Assembly (NCBI RefSeq): GCF_014642735.1
Contig: NZ_BMIV01000010.1
Coordinates: 1 to 64,000, forward strand
Source of the DNA: Paracoccus acridae
Lineage (GTDB): Bacteria > Pseudomonadota > Alphaproteobacteria > Rhodobacterales > Rhodobacteraceae
Direction of reading: 5' to 3'
DNA: 64,000 bases
This document shows, one piece after another, positions 52,281 through 61,097 of this stretch; positions within the stretch are counted from its first letter, which is position 1, and each line of letters starts with the position of its first letter. The notes under the pieces are model-generated. The model searched no databases, was not told the DNA's origin, and worked only from the letters and a program-made list of their open reading frames with translations. Made by a program: the position numbers and the translations under genes.

Positions 52281-52868
52281 ATGAGTGGCAAGAAAATCCT
52301 CATGCTCTGCGGCGAGTTCACCGAGGAATATGAAATCTTCGTCTTCCAGCAAGGCATGGAGGCCGTCGGGCATACCGTCCATGTCGTCTGCCCCGACAAG
52401 AAGAAGGGCGAGATGATCCAGACCAGCCTGCACGACTTCGAGGGACACCAGACCTATATCGAACGCTTCGGGCACCTGGCCGAGATCAACCAGACCTTCT
52501 CGGAAATCGTGCTGGAGGATTATGACGCCGTCTATTGCGCGGGCGGCCGGGGACCGGAATACATCCGCACCGACAAGCGCATCCAGACGATGGTGCGCCA
52601 TTTCCACGAAACCGGAAAGCCGATCTTCACCATCTGCCACGGCGTGCAGATCCTGGTCGCGGTCGATGGCGTGATCCGCGGCAAGAAGGTCGCGGCCCTT
52701 GGCGCCTGCGAGCCCGAGGTGATCCTGGCCGGCGGCACCTATATCGACGTCAAGCCGCACGAGGCCTATGTGGACGGCACCATGGTCTCGGCCAAGGGCT
52801 GGACCGGGCTTGCGGCCTTCATGCGCGAATGCCTCAAGGTTCTTGGGACCGAGATCCGCCATACATGA
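52281..52868 (+). CDS. DJ-1/PfpI-family protein
   Basis: A 195-residue class-I-glutaminase-like protein with the nucleophile elbow FTICHGVQIL and an early acidic residue in CGEFTEEYE, the pairing seen in PfpI/YhbO-type members. The DAVYCAGGRGPEYIR segment is also typical. Characterised relatives act as proteases, glyoxalases or deglycases, and the class is hard to assign from sequence. It is the last gene of the GntR-linked transporter operon, behind a hairpin, so its dose may be lower. Detoxifying a reactive carbonyl from the imported sugar would fit the context but is inference. Confidence 0.8.
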   Translation: MSGKKILMLCGEFTEEYEIFVFQQGMEAVGHTVHVVCPDKKKGEMIQTSLHDFEGHQTYIERFGHLAEINQTFSEIVLEDYDAVYCAGGRGPEYIRTDKRIQTMVRHFHETGKPIFTICHGVQILVAVDGVIRGKKVAALGACEPEVILAGGTYIDVKPHEAYVDGTMVSAKGWTGLAAFMRECLKVLGTEIRHT

Positions 52869-52877
52869 AACGGATGC

Positions 52878-52906
52878 GGTGGAGGGTCGTGCGAACACCC
52901 TCCATC
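52878..52906 (+). terminator. Possible terminator hairpin after the DJ-1/PfpI gene
   Basis: TGGAGGGT (52880-52887) pairs with ACCCTCCA (52897-52904) around a 9-base loop, extended at the base by one G-T and one G-C pair. No T-run follows. The remaining bases to 53058 hold nothing else recognisable. Confidence 0.4.
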
Positions 52907-53058
52907 GCAACATGTCAGGGCCGCAGTCTGCAAACACGGGTGATCCAAAGGGGGCTTTTGCCGGCTCTACGGACGGGCACCCTCCGCCGTTTCATCCATC
53001 GACCATTGCGCACTGCCGCCGCAGGCCACGAAATCGTCACCCCGGCGCCAAGCCTTCG

Positions 53059-54375
53059 TCACAGCCCGTATTGCTCGCGCGCGTAGCCGCCCAGGCCTAC
53101 CGCATCCAGTCTGGCCAGTGGGGCCAGGAAGGTGACCTGGATCACGCCCGGCGCGCGCCCGATCTCGATCGCGCCATTGATGGTGGCGCGGTTGCGCACC
53201 TCGGGGACCGTCATGCCCAGCAGGGTGGCCGCGCGTTCCAGGCCGTTCTCGATGGCGGCGTTCAGGTTCGGGGCGGTGCCTATCACGCTGACAGGGGCCA
53301 GGGGCTCGATCTCTCCTGCCCCCCATTTCGCGGCAAGACGCTGTCCCTTCGCCATCTCGGCCGGTGTGAAGGGGCGGGCCAGGGGCGGCAGGTCCTCGGC
53401 CAGCGGGAACAGGACCGGGCCGTCGATGGGATAATCCTTCACCACCTCGACCTGCAGCGTCACGCTGCCTGCCACGTCCATGGTGTGCCCGGCGATCTCT
53501 CCGTCGCCCTGGCCCGCGTGCATGTCGCCCATATAGACGCCCGCGCCCGGCACCTTGACCGGGCAGACGATGATCGCGCCCGCGCGCACCGCGTCGATGT
53601 CCATGTGCCCGTCGGTCTTGTGGCGTGCCAGATCCTCGGCGCTGATGGCATAGTCATGGGGCGCGCCGACCAGGAAGGCGCCGAAATCGCCCGCATTGTG
53701 GCTGTCGGGCATCGCGGTCGAAGGACAGGTGCCAAGCTGCCCCAGGAAGGGCCGCATCCGCACCAGCGTGCCCGGCATGTCCGACGGGGCAAAGGTCAGG
53801 ATCGAATGCTGGCGGCTGCCGTCGGGCAGGGCCGCAAAGCTGTCCGCGTCCCGCGCGATGGTTTCGGCCGCCCCGGCGGGCAGGGTCAGGCCGACGCTGC
53901 GGGTCTCGTCGAAGGTGACGGTATAGCCGTGGACGATGCGGAAGGGCGTGACCGGGTTGCCGCAGCGGTCGCATTTCACCGCATCGGGGCCGATCCCCTC
54001 GACATGCGTTTCGGGCCAGACGGTGTCGCAGACCGGGCAGCGGGCGGCGACATAGGGATCGCCCAGGCAGAACCCCTCGGGCGAACTGTCGTGGCCGGAC
54101 GCCGTGGCCGCCGAGGTCACGGTGATGTCGCGGATGCGGATCGCAACGGCGTCGCCCACCTCGGCCCCGTTGACGCGGACGGGCGTCGTGACCTCGTGGC
54201 CGCCGCGCAGGCGGGGCGTGATCATCGGACCCCAGCAGCCGGGCGCGGTGTTGGCAATGATGGTGCCGCCATTCTCGACCGGGCCGAGCATGGCTGCCGC
54301 GGGATCGAGGACACTGTTGGTAAACTCGGTGACGACGACGCTGCGGCGCGACGGCGCGATGCTGCCATCCGGCAT
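53059..54375 (-). CDS. Acetamidase/formamidase-family amidase with zinc-ribbon-like insert
   Basis: A 438-residue FmdA/AmdA-family protein that should hydrolyse formamide, acetamide or a related short amide to ammonia and acid. Family segments include APGCWGPMITPRLRGGHEV, CPVKVPGAGVYMGDMHAGQGDGEIAGHTMDVAG and ATINGAIEIGRAPGVIQVTFLAPLARLDAVGL. Two CxxC pairs, C113/C116 and C135/C138 (RCPVCDTVW, KCDRCGNPV), form a rubredoxin- or zinc-ribbon-like insert. It is monocistronic, convergent with the transporter operon and tail-to-head with the catR gene. No transporter or regulator is clearly tied to it. Confidence 0.87.
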   Translation of the reverse strand: MPDGSIAPSRRSVVVTEFTNSVLDPAAAMLGPVENGGTIIANTAPGCWGPMITPRLRGGHEVTTPVRVNGAEVGDAVAIRIRDITVTSAATASGHDSSPEGFCLGDPYVAARCPVCDTVWPETHVEGIGPDAVKCDRCGNPVTPFRIVHGYTVTFDETRSVGLTLPAGAAETIARDADSFAALPDGSRQHSILTFAPSDMPGTLVRMRPFLGQLGTCPSTAMPDSHNAGDFGAFLVGAPHDYAISAEDLARHKTDGHMDIDAVRAGAIIVCPVKVPGAGVYMGDMHAGQGDGEIAGHTMDVAGSVTLQVEVVKDYPIDGPVLFPLAEDLPPLARPFTPAEMAKGQRLAAKWGAGEIEPLAPVSVIGTAPNLNAAIENGLERAATLLGMTVPEVRNRATINGAIEIGRAPGVIQVTFLAPLARLDAVGLGGYAREQYGL

Positions 54376-54460
54376 GGAAACCCCCCAATGTTCACTGTTA
54401 AGACACCCGGAAGGTTAGCGGGTCGGGTTCCATAAGCAAGTCCGGCGATGATCCGCAATC

Positions 54461-55387
54461 CTAGGGGCGACGCGGAAGGTTGTTTGCCTCGAGCCAGGCA
54501 GGGTTTTCGGCATACATGTCCCCGATCAGCGCCTTGACCATTGCCAGATAGCGTGAATTGTCCCCGGCCCTGTGGTTCAGGATGACCGGGGACAAGGCAC
54601 CGGAGTCGCCGATCAGGCGGTATTCGACATCCGACCGCATCTGCCGGGCCGACGAGGGGATGATGCAGATCCCCGATTCGGCCGCGACAAGGCCCAGGGC
54701 GGTCTGGATTTCGCGCACCTCCAGCACCTCGGCGGGTTGCACCAGCCGATCCTGCAACAGCGCCAGCACCTGATCGGCATAGCTGGGGCGCGGCTCCTTG
54801 GGATAGACGATCAGCTTCTGGCCCGTCAGATCCGCCAGCGCCAGCGGTCCCGTTTCCCGGGCAAGCGCGGTCCCCCGGGGCAGCGCAGCAACCAGGCGTT
54901 CTTCCCGCAGGACGGTGCTGGTGACGTTGGGGTCGTTGTGCAGCAACCGCCCGAAGCCGAGGTCGATCCGGCCTTCCTTCAGCGCCGGGATCTGCTGGAT
55001 CGACAGCATTTCCAGCAACTGGATGTCCAGTTCCGGCGCGTTCTGGCGCAGCTTCCTGACCAGCAGCGGCAAGCCGCCATACAGGGTCGAGGCGACGAAG
55101 CCGATGGACAGCAGCCGGTTGCGGTTCGCCCCCACCCGGCGCGTGGCGTCCTTCATCTGGTCCACCCGTCCCAGCACCTGCAACGCCTGTTCATAGAACA
55201 GCCGCCCCGCATCGGTCAGCCTGATCGGCCGGCTGCTGCGGATGATCAGGGCGACGCCCAGTTCCTCTTCCAGCAACTGGATCTGACGGCTGAGAGGGGG
55301 CTGCGCGATGTTCAGCGCCTGGGCCGCGCGGGTGAAGTTCCGTTCCCGCGCAACGGCGGCGAAGTAACGCAATTGACGCAGATCCAC
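54461..55387 (-). CDS. catR: LysR-family regulator of the cat genes (CatR/CatM type)
   Basis: A 308-residue LysR protein with DLRQLRYFAAVARERNFTRAAQALNIAQPPLSRQIQLLEEELGV, the typical N-terminus of CatR/BenM/CatM-type members, and an effector domain. The start is taken as GTG 55387 (GGAG site upstream), which places the conserved LRQLRYF at residue 3; a longer frame from 55414 adds 9 residues. It is divergent from catB with an ATAC-N7-GTAT site between. By family knowledge it should activate catBCA in response to cis,cis-muconate, perhaps also benzoate. Confidence 0.88.
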   Translation of the reverse strand: MDLRQLRYFAAVARERNFTRAAQALNIAQPPLSRQIQLLEEELGVALIIRSSRPIRLTDAGRLFYEQALQVLGRVDQMKDATRRVGANRNRLLSIGFVASTLYGGLPLLVRKLRQNAPELDIQLLEMLSIQQIPALKEGRIDLGFGRLLHNDPNVTSTVLREERLVAALPRGTALARETGPLALADLTGQKLIVYPKEPRPSYADQVLALLQDRLVQPAEVLEVREIQTALGLVAAESGICIIPSSARQMRSDVEYRLIGDSGALSPVILNHRAGDNSRYLAMVKALIGDMYAENPAWLEANNLPRRP

Positions 55388-55481
55388 GGCTTTTCTCCGG
55401 TCCCGAGAGAGCAAAATTCAGGTCGGTTTGGGTATCTTTCGGCTGACGATCACCCCCATCCTCAACAGTTTAGCATCCATT

Positions 55482-55496
55482 ATACCTTCCGGGTAT
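55482..55496. promoter_or_regulatory. CatM/BenM-type binding site (ATAC-N7-GTAT)
   Basis: ATACCTTCCGGGTAT is a perfect ATAC-N7-GTAT element, the consensus established for the muconate-responsive LysR regulators CatM and BenM, here 43 bases upstream of catB. The symmetry extends one pair inward (ATACC/GGTAT). It lies in the 151-base gap between catR and catB. Confidence 0.72.
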
Positions 55497-55538
55497 GGTT
55501 TCAAACCAAAATGGTGTTGGACGCAAGGCGGCAGGGCC

Positions 55539-56738
55539 ATGCACATTCAACCCATGAACCAGCCATACGCCCCCCTGTCCGCAGCCCTCGTCGCCCCGGT
55601 CGTTACCGGGGTCGAGACGGTGATCCTCGATCTGCCGACGATCCGTCCGCACAAGCTGTCGGTCGCCACCATGAACGGTCAGGTCCTGACGCTGGTGCGC
55701 GTCCATTGCAGCGACGGCGTCACCGGCATCGGCGAATGCACCACCATCGGCGGGCTGGCTTATGGCGGCGAAAGCCCCGAAAGCATGAAGACCAACATCG
55801 ACACCTGGTTCGCCCCGGTGATGATGGGCCAGGACGCGACGCGGGTGCAGGCGCTGATGGCGCGGATCGGCAAGATGGTGAAGGACAACCGCTTCGCCAA
55901 ATCCGCCGTGGAATGTGCGCTGCTGGACGCCCAGGGCAAGCGCCTGGGCCTGCCGGTCAGCGAGCTTCTGGGCGGGCGGCGCCGCGACCGGCTGCCGGTG
56001 GCCTGGACGCTGGCGTCGGGCGACACGGCCCGCGACATCGCCGAGGCTGAACGGATGCTGGACCTGCGCCGCCACAACATCTTCAAGCTGAAGATCGGCG
56101 CCCGCCCCCTCCGCGACGACATCGCCCATGTTGCGGCGATCAAGGCCGCGCTTGGCGACCGTGCGGCGGTGCGCGTCGATGTGAACATGGCCTGGTCGGA
56201 AGGCGAGGCCGCCTTCGGCATGGCGGCCCTGGCGGACGCGGGCTGCGACCTGGTCGAACAGCCGGTGGCATCGGCCGCAGCCCTTTCCCGGCTGGTGCGC
56301 CGCTTCCCCGTCGCGCTGATGGCCGACGAATCCCTGACCGGCCCCGAAAGCGCCTTCGAGATCGCCCGCGTCCAGGGCGCCGATGTCTTTGCCGTCAAGC
56401 TGGAACAAAGCGGCGGCGCCTTCAACGCGCTTCGCGTCGCGGCCATCGCGGATGCGGCAGGGATCGGGCTTTACGGCGGCACGATGCTGGAAGGCGCGGT
56501 GGGCACGGTGATTTCCGCCCATGCCTTCGCCACCTTCGCCAATCTGCAATGGGGCACCGAATTGTTCGGCCCGCTGCTGCTGACCGAGGACATCCTGGCC
56601 GGGCCTCTGGATTACAGCGATTTCGAACTGACCGTGCCGGGTGGCCCCGGCCTTGGCCTGACGCTGGACGAGGATCGCGTGGCCTTCTTCGCACGCGACG
56701 GCATCCGCAAGACCATCAGCCTGCCCGGAAAGGCGTGA
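55539..56738 (+). CDS. catB: Muconate cycloisomerase
   Basis: This 399-residue enolase-superfamily enzyme lactonises cis,cis-muconate to muconolactone. The KxK motif is in NIFKLKIGARP, the metal ligands in RVDVNMAW, LVEQPVAS and LMADESLTG, and the second-side Lys in FAVKLEQSGG. It has a short extra N-terminal stretch; ATG 55554 is an alternative. It is the first gene of the cat-ben block, divergent from catR and 2 bases ahead of catC. Confidence 0.94.
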   Translation: MHIQPMNQPYAPLSAALVAPVVTGVETVILDLPTIRPHKLSVATMNGQVLTLVRVHCSDGVTGIGECTTIGGLAYGGESPESMKTNIDTWFAPVMMGQDATRVQALMARIGKMVKDNRFAKSAVECALLDAQGKRLGLPVSELLGGRRRDRLPVAWTLASGDTARDIAEAERMLDLRRHNIFKLKIGARPLRDDIAHVAAIKAALGDRAAVRVDVNMAWSEGEAAFGMAALADAGCDLVEQPVASAAALSRLVRRFPVALMADESLTGPESAFEIARVQGADVFAVKLEQSGGAFNALRVAAIADAAGIGLYGGTMLEGAVGTVISAHAFATFANLQWGTELFGPLLLTEDILAGPLDYSDFELTVPGGPGLGLTLDEDRVAFFARDGIRKTISLPGKA

Positions 56739-56740
56739 CC

Positions 56741-57031
56741 ATGCTGTTTCATGTGACCATGGATGTGAACATCCCCCGCGACCTGCCCGCCGATGAACGC
56801 GCCGACATCCTTGCGCGCGAAAAGGCCTATTCGCAGGATCTGCAGGCCCAGGGCAAATGGCGCCACATCTGGCGGATCGCCGGGCAATACGCCAACGTCA
56901 GCATCTTCGACGTCCGCGACAACGACGAATTGCACGACATCCTGTCGGGCCTGCCCTTGTTCCCTTTCATGGACATCGCCGTGACGCCGCTGCTGCGTCA
57001 CCCGTCCGCGATCCGGGACGACGATACCTGA
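56741..57031 (+). CDS. catC: Muconolactone delta-isomerase
   Basis: A 96-residue small isomerase of normal length, beginning MLFHVTMDVNIPRDLPADERADILAREKAYSQDLQ and containing GKWRHIWRIAGQYANVSIFDV and LPLFPFMDIAVTPLLRHPS, all typical of CatC. It converts muconolactone to 3-oxoadipate enol-lactone. The start lies 2 bases after the catB stop, so the two are translationally linked. Confidence 0.95.
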   Translation: MLFHVTMDVNIPRDLPADERADILAREKAYSQDLQAQGKWRHIWRIAGQYANVSIFDVRDNDELHDILSGLPLFPFMDIAVTPLLRHPSAIRDDDT

Positions 57032-57102
57032 AGCCATCCCCAAACGGGACGGAGCGAGGGCCGTCCTGCCCAGTTTCCAAGCGAATCCAGGAGGAGAGAA
57101 GA

Positions 57103-58041
57103 ATGACCGTCAAGATTTTCGACCGTCCCGACGTGCAGGAGTTCCTGAAGGAACTCAGCGGCATGAACAGCAGCGATGGCAATCCGCGCATGAAGCAGAT
57201 CGTGCATCGCCTGATGTCGGACCTGTTCCGCGCCATCGACGACCTGGACATCACCCCCGACGAATATTGGACCGGCGTGGCCTGGCTGAACGACTTGGGC
57301 GCCGCCGGTCAGGCGGGCCTGATCTCGCCGGGCCTGGGGATCGACCACTTCCTGGACGAGCGCCTGGACGCCATCGACGCCGAACTGGGGATCGAGAACC
57401 CGACCCCGCGCACGATCGAAGGCCCGCTTTACGTCGCCGGCGCCCCGGAATCGGTGGGCTTCGCCCGCCTGGATGACGGCTCGGACACGGACGGTCAGAC
57501 GCTGATCATGCACGGCACGGTCCACGGGTCCGACGGCAAGCCGCTGGCCGGCGCCAAGGTCGAGGTCTGGCACTGCGACACGCGGGGCTTCTATTCCCAC
57601 TTCGATCCGACCGGCAAGCAGGCGCCCTTCAACATGCGCCGCACGATCATCACCGACGAAAACGGCCGCTACAAGTTCCAGAGCATCCTGCCCTCGGGCT
57701 ATGGCGTGCCCCCCGGCAGCCCGACCGAGAAGGTGCTGACCGCCCTTGGCCGCCACGGCCAGCGTCCCGCGCATATCCACTTCTTCGTCAGCGCCGACGA
57801 GCACCGCAAGCTGACCACCCAGATCAACATCGAGGGCGATCCGCTGATCGACGACGACTTCGCCTATGCCACCCGCGAAGGCCTGGTCCCCCATGTGATC
57901 GAGCGGACGGACGAGGACAGCATCCATGCCAACGGCCTCAACGGTCCCTTCGCCGAGATCAGCTTCGACATCCACCTGACCGCCCTGGTTCAAGGCATCG
58001 ACAACCAGGTCAACGAACAGCGCCGCCGCGCCGCAGCGTAA
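57103..58041 (+). CDS. catA: Catechol 1,2-dioxygenase
   Basis: A 312-residue intradiol dioxygenase that opens catechol to cis,cis-muconate. The non-heme Fe(III) ligands are all visible at the same numbers as in characterised enzymes: Y164 (RGFYSHF), Y200 (LPSGYGVP), H224 and H226 (RPAHIHFF). The N-terminal helical linker domain is present (ITPDEYWTGVAWLNDLG). ATG 57103 follows GGAGGAG. It comes after catC with a 71-base gap and precedes benA, joining peripheral and central steps. Confidence 0.96.
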   Translation: MTVKIFDRPDVQEFLKELSGMNSSDGNPRMKQIVHRLMSDLFRAIDDLDITPDEYWTGVAWLNDLGAAGQAGLISPGLGIDHFLDERLDAIDAELGIENPTPRTIEGPLYVAGAPESVGFARLDDGSDTDGQTLIMHGTVHGSDGKPLAGAKVEVWHCDTRGFYSHFDPTGKQAPFNMRRTIITDENGRYKFQSILPSGYGVPPGSPTEKVLTALGRHGQRPAHIHFFVSADEHRKLTTQINIEGDPLIDDDFAYATREGLVPHVIERTDEDSIHANGLNGPFAEISFDIHLTALVQGIDNQVNEQRRRAAA

Positions 58042-58050
58042 GCGCATCCC

Positions 58051-58079
58051 GGACGGCCCCCTGGAGGGGAGGGCCGTCC
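58051..58079 (+). terminator. Hairpin between catA and benA
   Basis: GGACGGCCC-N11-GGGCCGTCC is a perfect 9-bp stem starting 9 bases after the catA stop. It is followed by a C-rich stretch, not T-rich. It may end the catBCA message or divide it from ben, leaving partial readthrough. Confidence 0.55.
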
Positions 58080-58155
58080 ACCCCTACCCCATCTTTCATC
58101 ACCGACATCGGCAGGGGCCCGTCCGCGACAGGCGCACCCCTGGGGAGGAGAACTC

Positions 58156-59517
58156 ATGTCCGCGATCATCGAAAAGGCCCGCGACCTGGACCAGCTGCTG
58201 GACGTCGCCGTCCAGGACGACAAGGAGGCGGGACTGTTCCGCTGCCGCCGCGACATCTTCACCAACGAAGACCTGTTCGCGCTGGAGATGAAGCACATCT
58301 TCGAAGGCAACTGGGTCTATCTGGCGCATGAAAGCCAGATCCCGGAAGTCAACGACTATTACACCACCTGGATCGGCCGCCAGCCTATCGTCATCACCCG
58401 CGACAAGACCGGAGCGCTGAACGCCGTCATCAACGCCTGCGCCCACAAGGGCGCGATGCTGTGCCGCCGCAAGCAGGGCAACAAGGGCAGCTTCACCTGC
58501 CCCTTCCACGGCTGGACCTTTTCCAACACCGGCAAGCTGCTGAAGGTGAAGGACGCGAAGACCACGCAATATCCCGAGCAGTTCAACCAGGACGGCTCGC
58601 ACGACCTGACCCGCGTGGCGCGCTTCGAAAGCTATCGCGGCTTCCTGTTCGGCAGCCTCAACCCCGACGTCGCCTCGCTGGAGGATTTCCTGGGCGAGAC
58701 GAAGGTCATCATCGACCAGATCGTGGACCAGGCGCCCGAGGGTCTGGAGGTGCTGCGCGGCAATTCCTCCTACATCTATGACGGCAACTGGAAGCTGCAG
58801 ATGGAGAACGGCTGCGACGGCTATCACGTGAGTTCCGTCCACTGGAACTATGCCACCACCATGGAACGGCGCAGCGAAACCGGCACCAAGGCGGTGGACG
58901 CGAACAGCTGGTCCAAGTCGGTCGCCGGCGTCTATGGCTTCGAGAACGGCCATATCCTGCTCTGGACCAACACCCGCAACCCCGAGGTTCGCCCGGTCTG
59001 GAACCGCCGCGACGACCTGGTCGCCCGCCTGGGCGAGGAGAAGGCGGGCTTCATCGTCAACCAGACCCGCAACCTGGGCATCTATCCGAACGTGTTCCTG
59101 ATGGACCAGTTCAGCACCCAGATCCGCGTCGTCCGCCCGCTGTCGGTGGACAAGACCGAAATCACGATCTTCTGCTTTGCCCCGAAGGGCGAAAGCGCCG
59201 CCGACCGCACGACCCGCATCCGCCAGTACGAGGATTTCTTCAACGTCTCGGGCATGGGCACCTCGGACGACCTCGAGGAATTCCGCGCCTGCCAGACCGC
59301 CTATGCCGCGCCCTTGTGGAACGACATGTCGCGCGGTGCGCCCCTGTGGGTCCACGGCCCCGATGAAAACGCCCGCCGCATGGGCCTGAACCCTGTCTTG
59401 TCGGGCGAACGCAGCGAGGACGAGGGCCTGTTCGTCGTGCAGCACGAATACTGGGCCAAGGCCATGCGCGAAGCGCTTGCCGCCGAGAAGGCCGGCGAAA
59501 AGGGAGAAGCGGCATGA
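58156..59517 (+). CDS. benA: Benzoate 1,2-dioxygenase, large (alpha) subunit
   Basis: A 453-residue ring-hydroxylating oxygenase subunit. The Rieske cluster ligands are C95, H97, C115 and H118, and the mononuclear iron site includes D221, H224 and H229 ([13 protein letters not shown]). It dihydroxylates benzoate to the cis-diol carboxylate with BenB and BenC. ATG 58156 follows GGGGAGGAG. It overlaps benB by ATGA. Length and order match BenA from proteobacterial benABCD operons. A related toluate (XylX) specificity cannot be ruled out, but catechol ortho genes adjoin. Confidence 0.93.
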   Translation: MSAIIEKARDLDQLLDVAVQDDKEAGLFRCRRDIFTNEDLFALEMKHIFEGNWVYLAHESQIPEVNDYYTTWIGRQPIVITRDKTGALNAVINACAHKGAMLCRRKQGNKGSFTCPFHGWTFSNTGKLLKVKDAKTTQYPEQFNQDGSHDLTRVARFESYRGFLFGSLNPDVASLEDFLGETKVIIDQIVDQAPEGLEVLRGNSSYIYDGNWKLQMENGCDGYHVSSVHWNYATTMERRSETGTKAVDANSWSKSVAGVYGFENGHILLWTNTRNPEVRPVWNRRDDLVARLGEEKAGFIVNQTRNLGIYPNVFLMDQFSTQIRVVRPLSVDKTEITIFCFAPKGESAADRTTRIRQYEDFFNVSGMGTSDDLEEFRACQTAYAAPLWNDMSRGAPLWVHGPDENARRMGLNPVLSGERSEDEGLFVVQHEYWAKAMREALAAEKAGEKGEAA

Positions 59518-60029
59518 GCCTGGATCACGCCATCACCAGCACCAGCCTGGACATGAACACCATCTGCGCCTTCCTGTATCGCGAGGCGCGCCTGCTGGAC
59601 GACCGCCAGTGGGACGAATGGCTGACCTGCTATGCGCCCGATGTGACCTACTGGATGCCCGCCTGGGACGACAACGACCAGATCACCGAGGATCCGCAGT
59701 CCCAGATCTCGCTGATGTATTACCCCAACCGCGAGGGGCTTGAGGATCGGGTGTTCCGCATCAAGACCGAACGGTCCGGCGCATCGACGCCCGAACCCCG
59801 CACCAGCCACACGGTCAGCAATGTCGAGGTGGTCGCGGATCGCGGGTCCGAGGTGGACGTGCGCTACAACTTCCACACGCTGAACCACCGCTACAAGACC
59901 ACGGACCAGTTCTTCGGCACCATGTTCGTGACCCTGCGCCGGACGGATGACGGGCTGGTGATCGCCGCCAAGAAGATCGTCCTGAAGAACGACTACATCC
60001 GCCAGGTCATCGACGTCTATCACGTCTGA
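59514..60029 (+). CDS. benB: Benzoate 1,2-dioxygenase, small (beta) subunit
   Basis: A 171-residue beta subunit of the SnoaL-like fold with [36 protein letters not shown] near the start and a C-terminal [23 protein letters not shown], typical of BenB/XylY. It forms an alpha3beta3 complex with BenA in known systems and has no metal site of its own. Its start overlaps the benA stop. Confidence 0.94.
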   Translation: MSLDHAITSTSLDMNTICAFLYREARLLDDRQWDEWLTCYAPDVTYWMPAWDDNDQITEDPQSQISLMYYPNREGLEDRVFRIKTERSGASTPEPRTSHTVSNVEVVADRGSEVDVRYNFHTLNHRYKTTDQFFGTMFVTLRRTDDGLVIAAKKIVLKNDYIRQVIDVYHV

Positions 60030-60068
60030 CGGCCGCCAGACCAAGCACAACGCAAGGAGGAGGCGACC

Positions 60069-61097
60069 ATGTGCTATACGATCGCGCTCAACTTCGAGGA
60101 CGGGATCACCCGCTTCATCGACTGCAAGCAGGGCGAGAAGGTTCTTGATGCGGCCTTCCGCAACAAGATCAACCTGCCGATGGACTGTTCGGACGGCGTC
60201 TGCGGCACCTGCAAGTGCCGCGCCGAAAGCGGCGCCTATGACCTGGGCGAGGACTATATCGAGGACGCCCTGACCGAGGACGAGGCCGAAGAAGGCTTGG
60301 TCCTGACCTGCCAGATGGTGCCGTCCTCCGACTGCGTGCTGTCGGTGCCCGTTACGGCCGCGTCCTGCAAGACCGGCCAGCAGAAGATCGGGGCCACCGT
60401 CGCCCGGATCGAGCCGCACAAGGATGCCGCGGTCGTGCTGGAGCTTCAGATCGAGGAAGGCGCCGTTCCCCCCGCCTTCCTGCCCGGCCAGTACGTCAAT
60501 ATCGGCGTGCCGGGCAGCACCGCCAGCCGGTCCTATTCCTTCAGCTCGGCCCCGGCGGAAGGGCGGATGGAATTCCTGATCAAGAAGATCCCCGACGGGT
60601 TGATGAGCAGCTGGCTGGCCCGCGCCGCCCCCGGCGACAAGCTGGATCTGACCGGGCCGATGGGCAGCTTCTATCTGCGCGACGCGGGCCGTCCGCTGCT
60701 GTTCCTGGCCGGCGGCACCGGCCTTGCGCCCTTCCTGTCGATACTGGAGGTTCTGGCCCGCGCCGGGTCGCGCCAGCAGATCCACCTGATCTATGGCGTG
60801 ACGCGCGACCAGGATCTGGTGCTGGTGGACCGGATCGCGGGTTTTGCGCGCCGCCTGCCGAACTTCACCTTCGCCACGGTGGTCGCGGATGACGCCTCGG
60901 CCCATCCGCGCAAGGGATGGGTCACCCAGCACATGCCCGAGGACATGCTGGCCGCCGGAGAGGTGGACGTCTATCTGTGCGGCCCCCCGCCGATGGTCGA
61001 TGCGGTGCGCCATTACCTTGACGAAAAGGGCGTCCGCCCGGCCAGCTTCCATTACGAGAAGTTCACCCCCAACGCGCCTTTGAAGGCCAGCGCATGA
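60069..61097 (+). CDS. benC: Benzoate dioxygenase electron-transfer component (reductase)
   Basis: A 342-residue one-chain reductase. The plant-type [2Fe-2S] domain has C40, C45, C48 and C81. The FAD domain has RSYSFSSAP. The NAD domain has LAGGTGLAPFLSILEV and YLCGPPPMVDAV. It moves electrons from NADH to BenA. ATG 60069 follows AAGGAGGAGG. Its end overlaps benD by ATGA. Confidence 0.95.
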   Translation: MCYTIALNFEDGITRFIDCKQGEKVLDAAFRNKINLPMDCSDGVCGTCKCRAESGAYDLGEDYIEDALTEDEAEEGLVLTCQMVPSSDCVLSVPVTAASCKTGQQKIGATVARIEPHKDAAVVLELQIEEGAVPPAFLPGQYVNIGVPGSTASRSYSFSSAPAEGRMEFLIKKIPDGLMSSWLARAAPGDKLDLTGPMGSFYLRDAGRPLLFLAGGTGLAPFLSILEVLARAGSRQQIHLIYGVTRDQDLVLVDRIAGFARRLPNFTFATVVADDASAHPRKGWVTQHMPEDMLAAGEVDVYLCGPPPMVDAVRHYLDEKGVRPASFHYEKFTPNAPLKASA

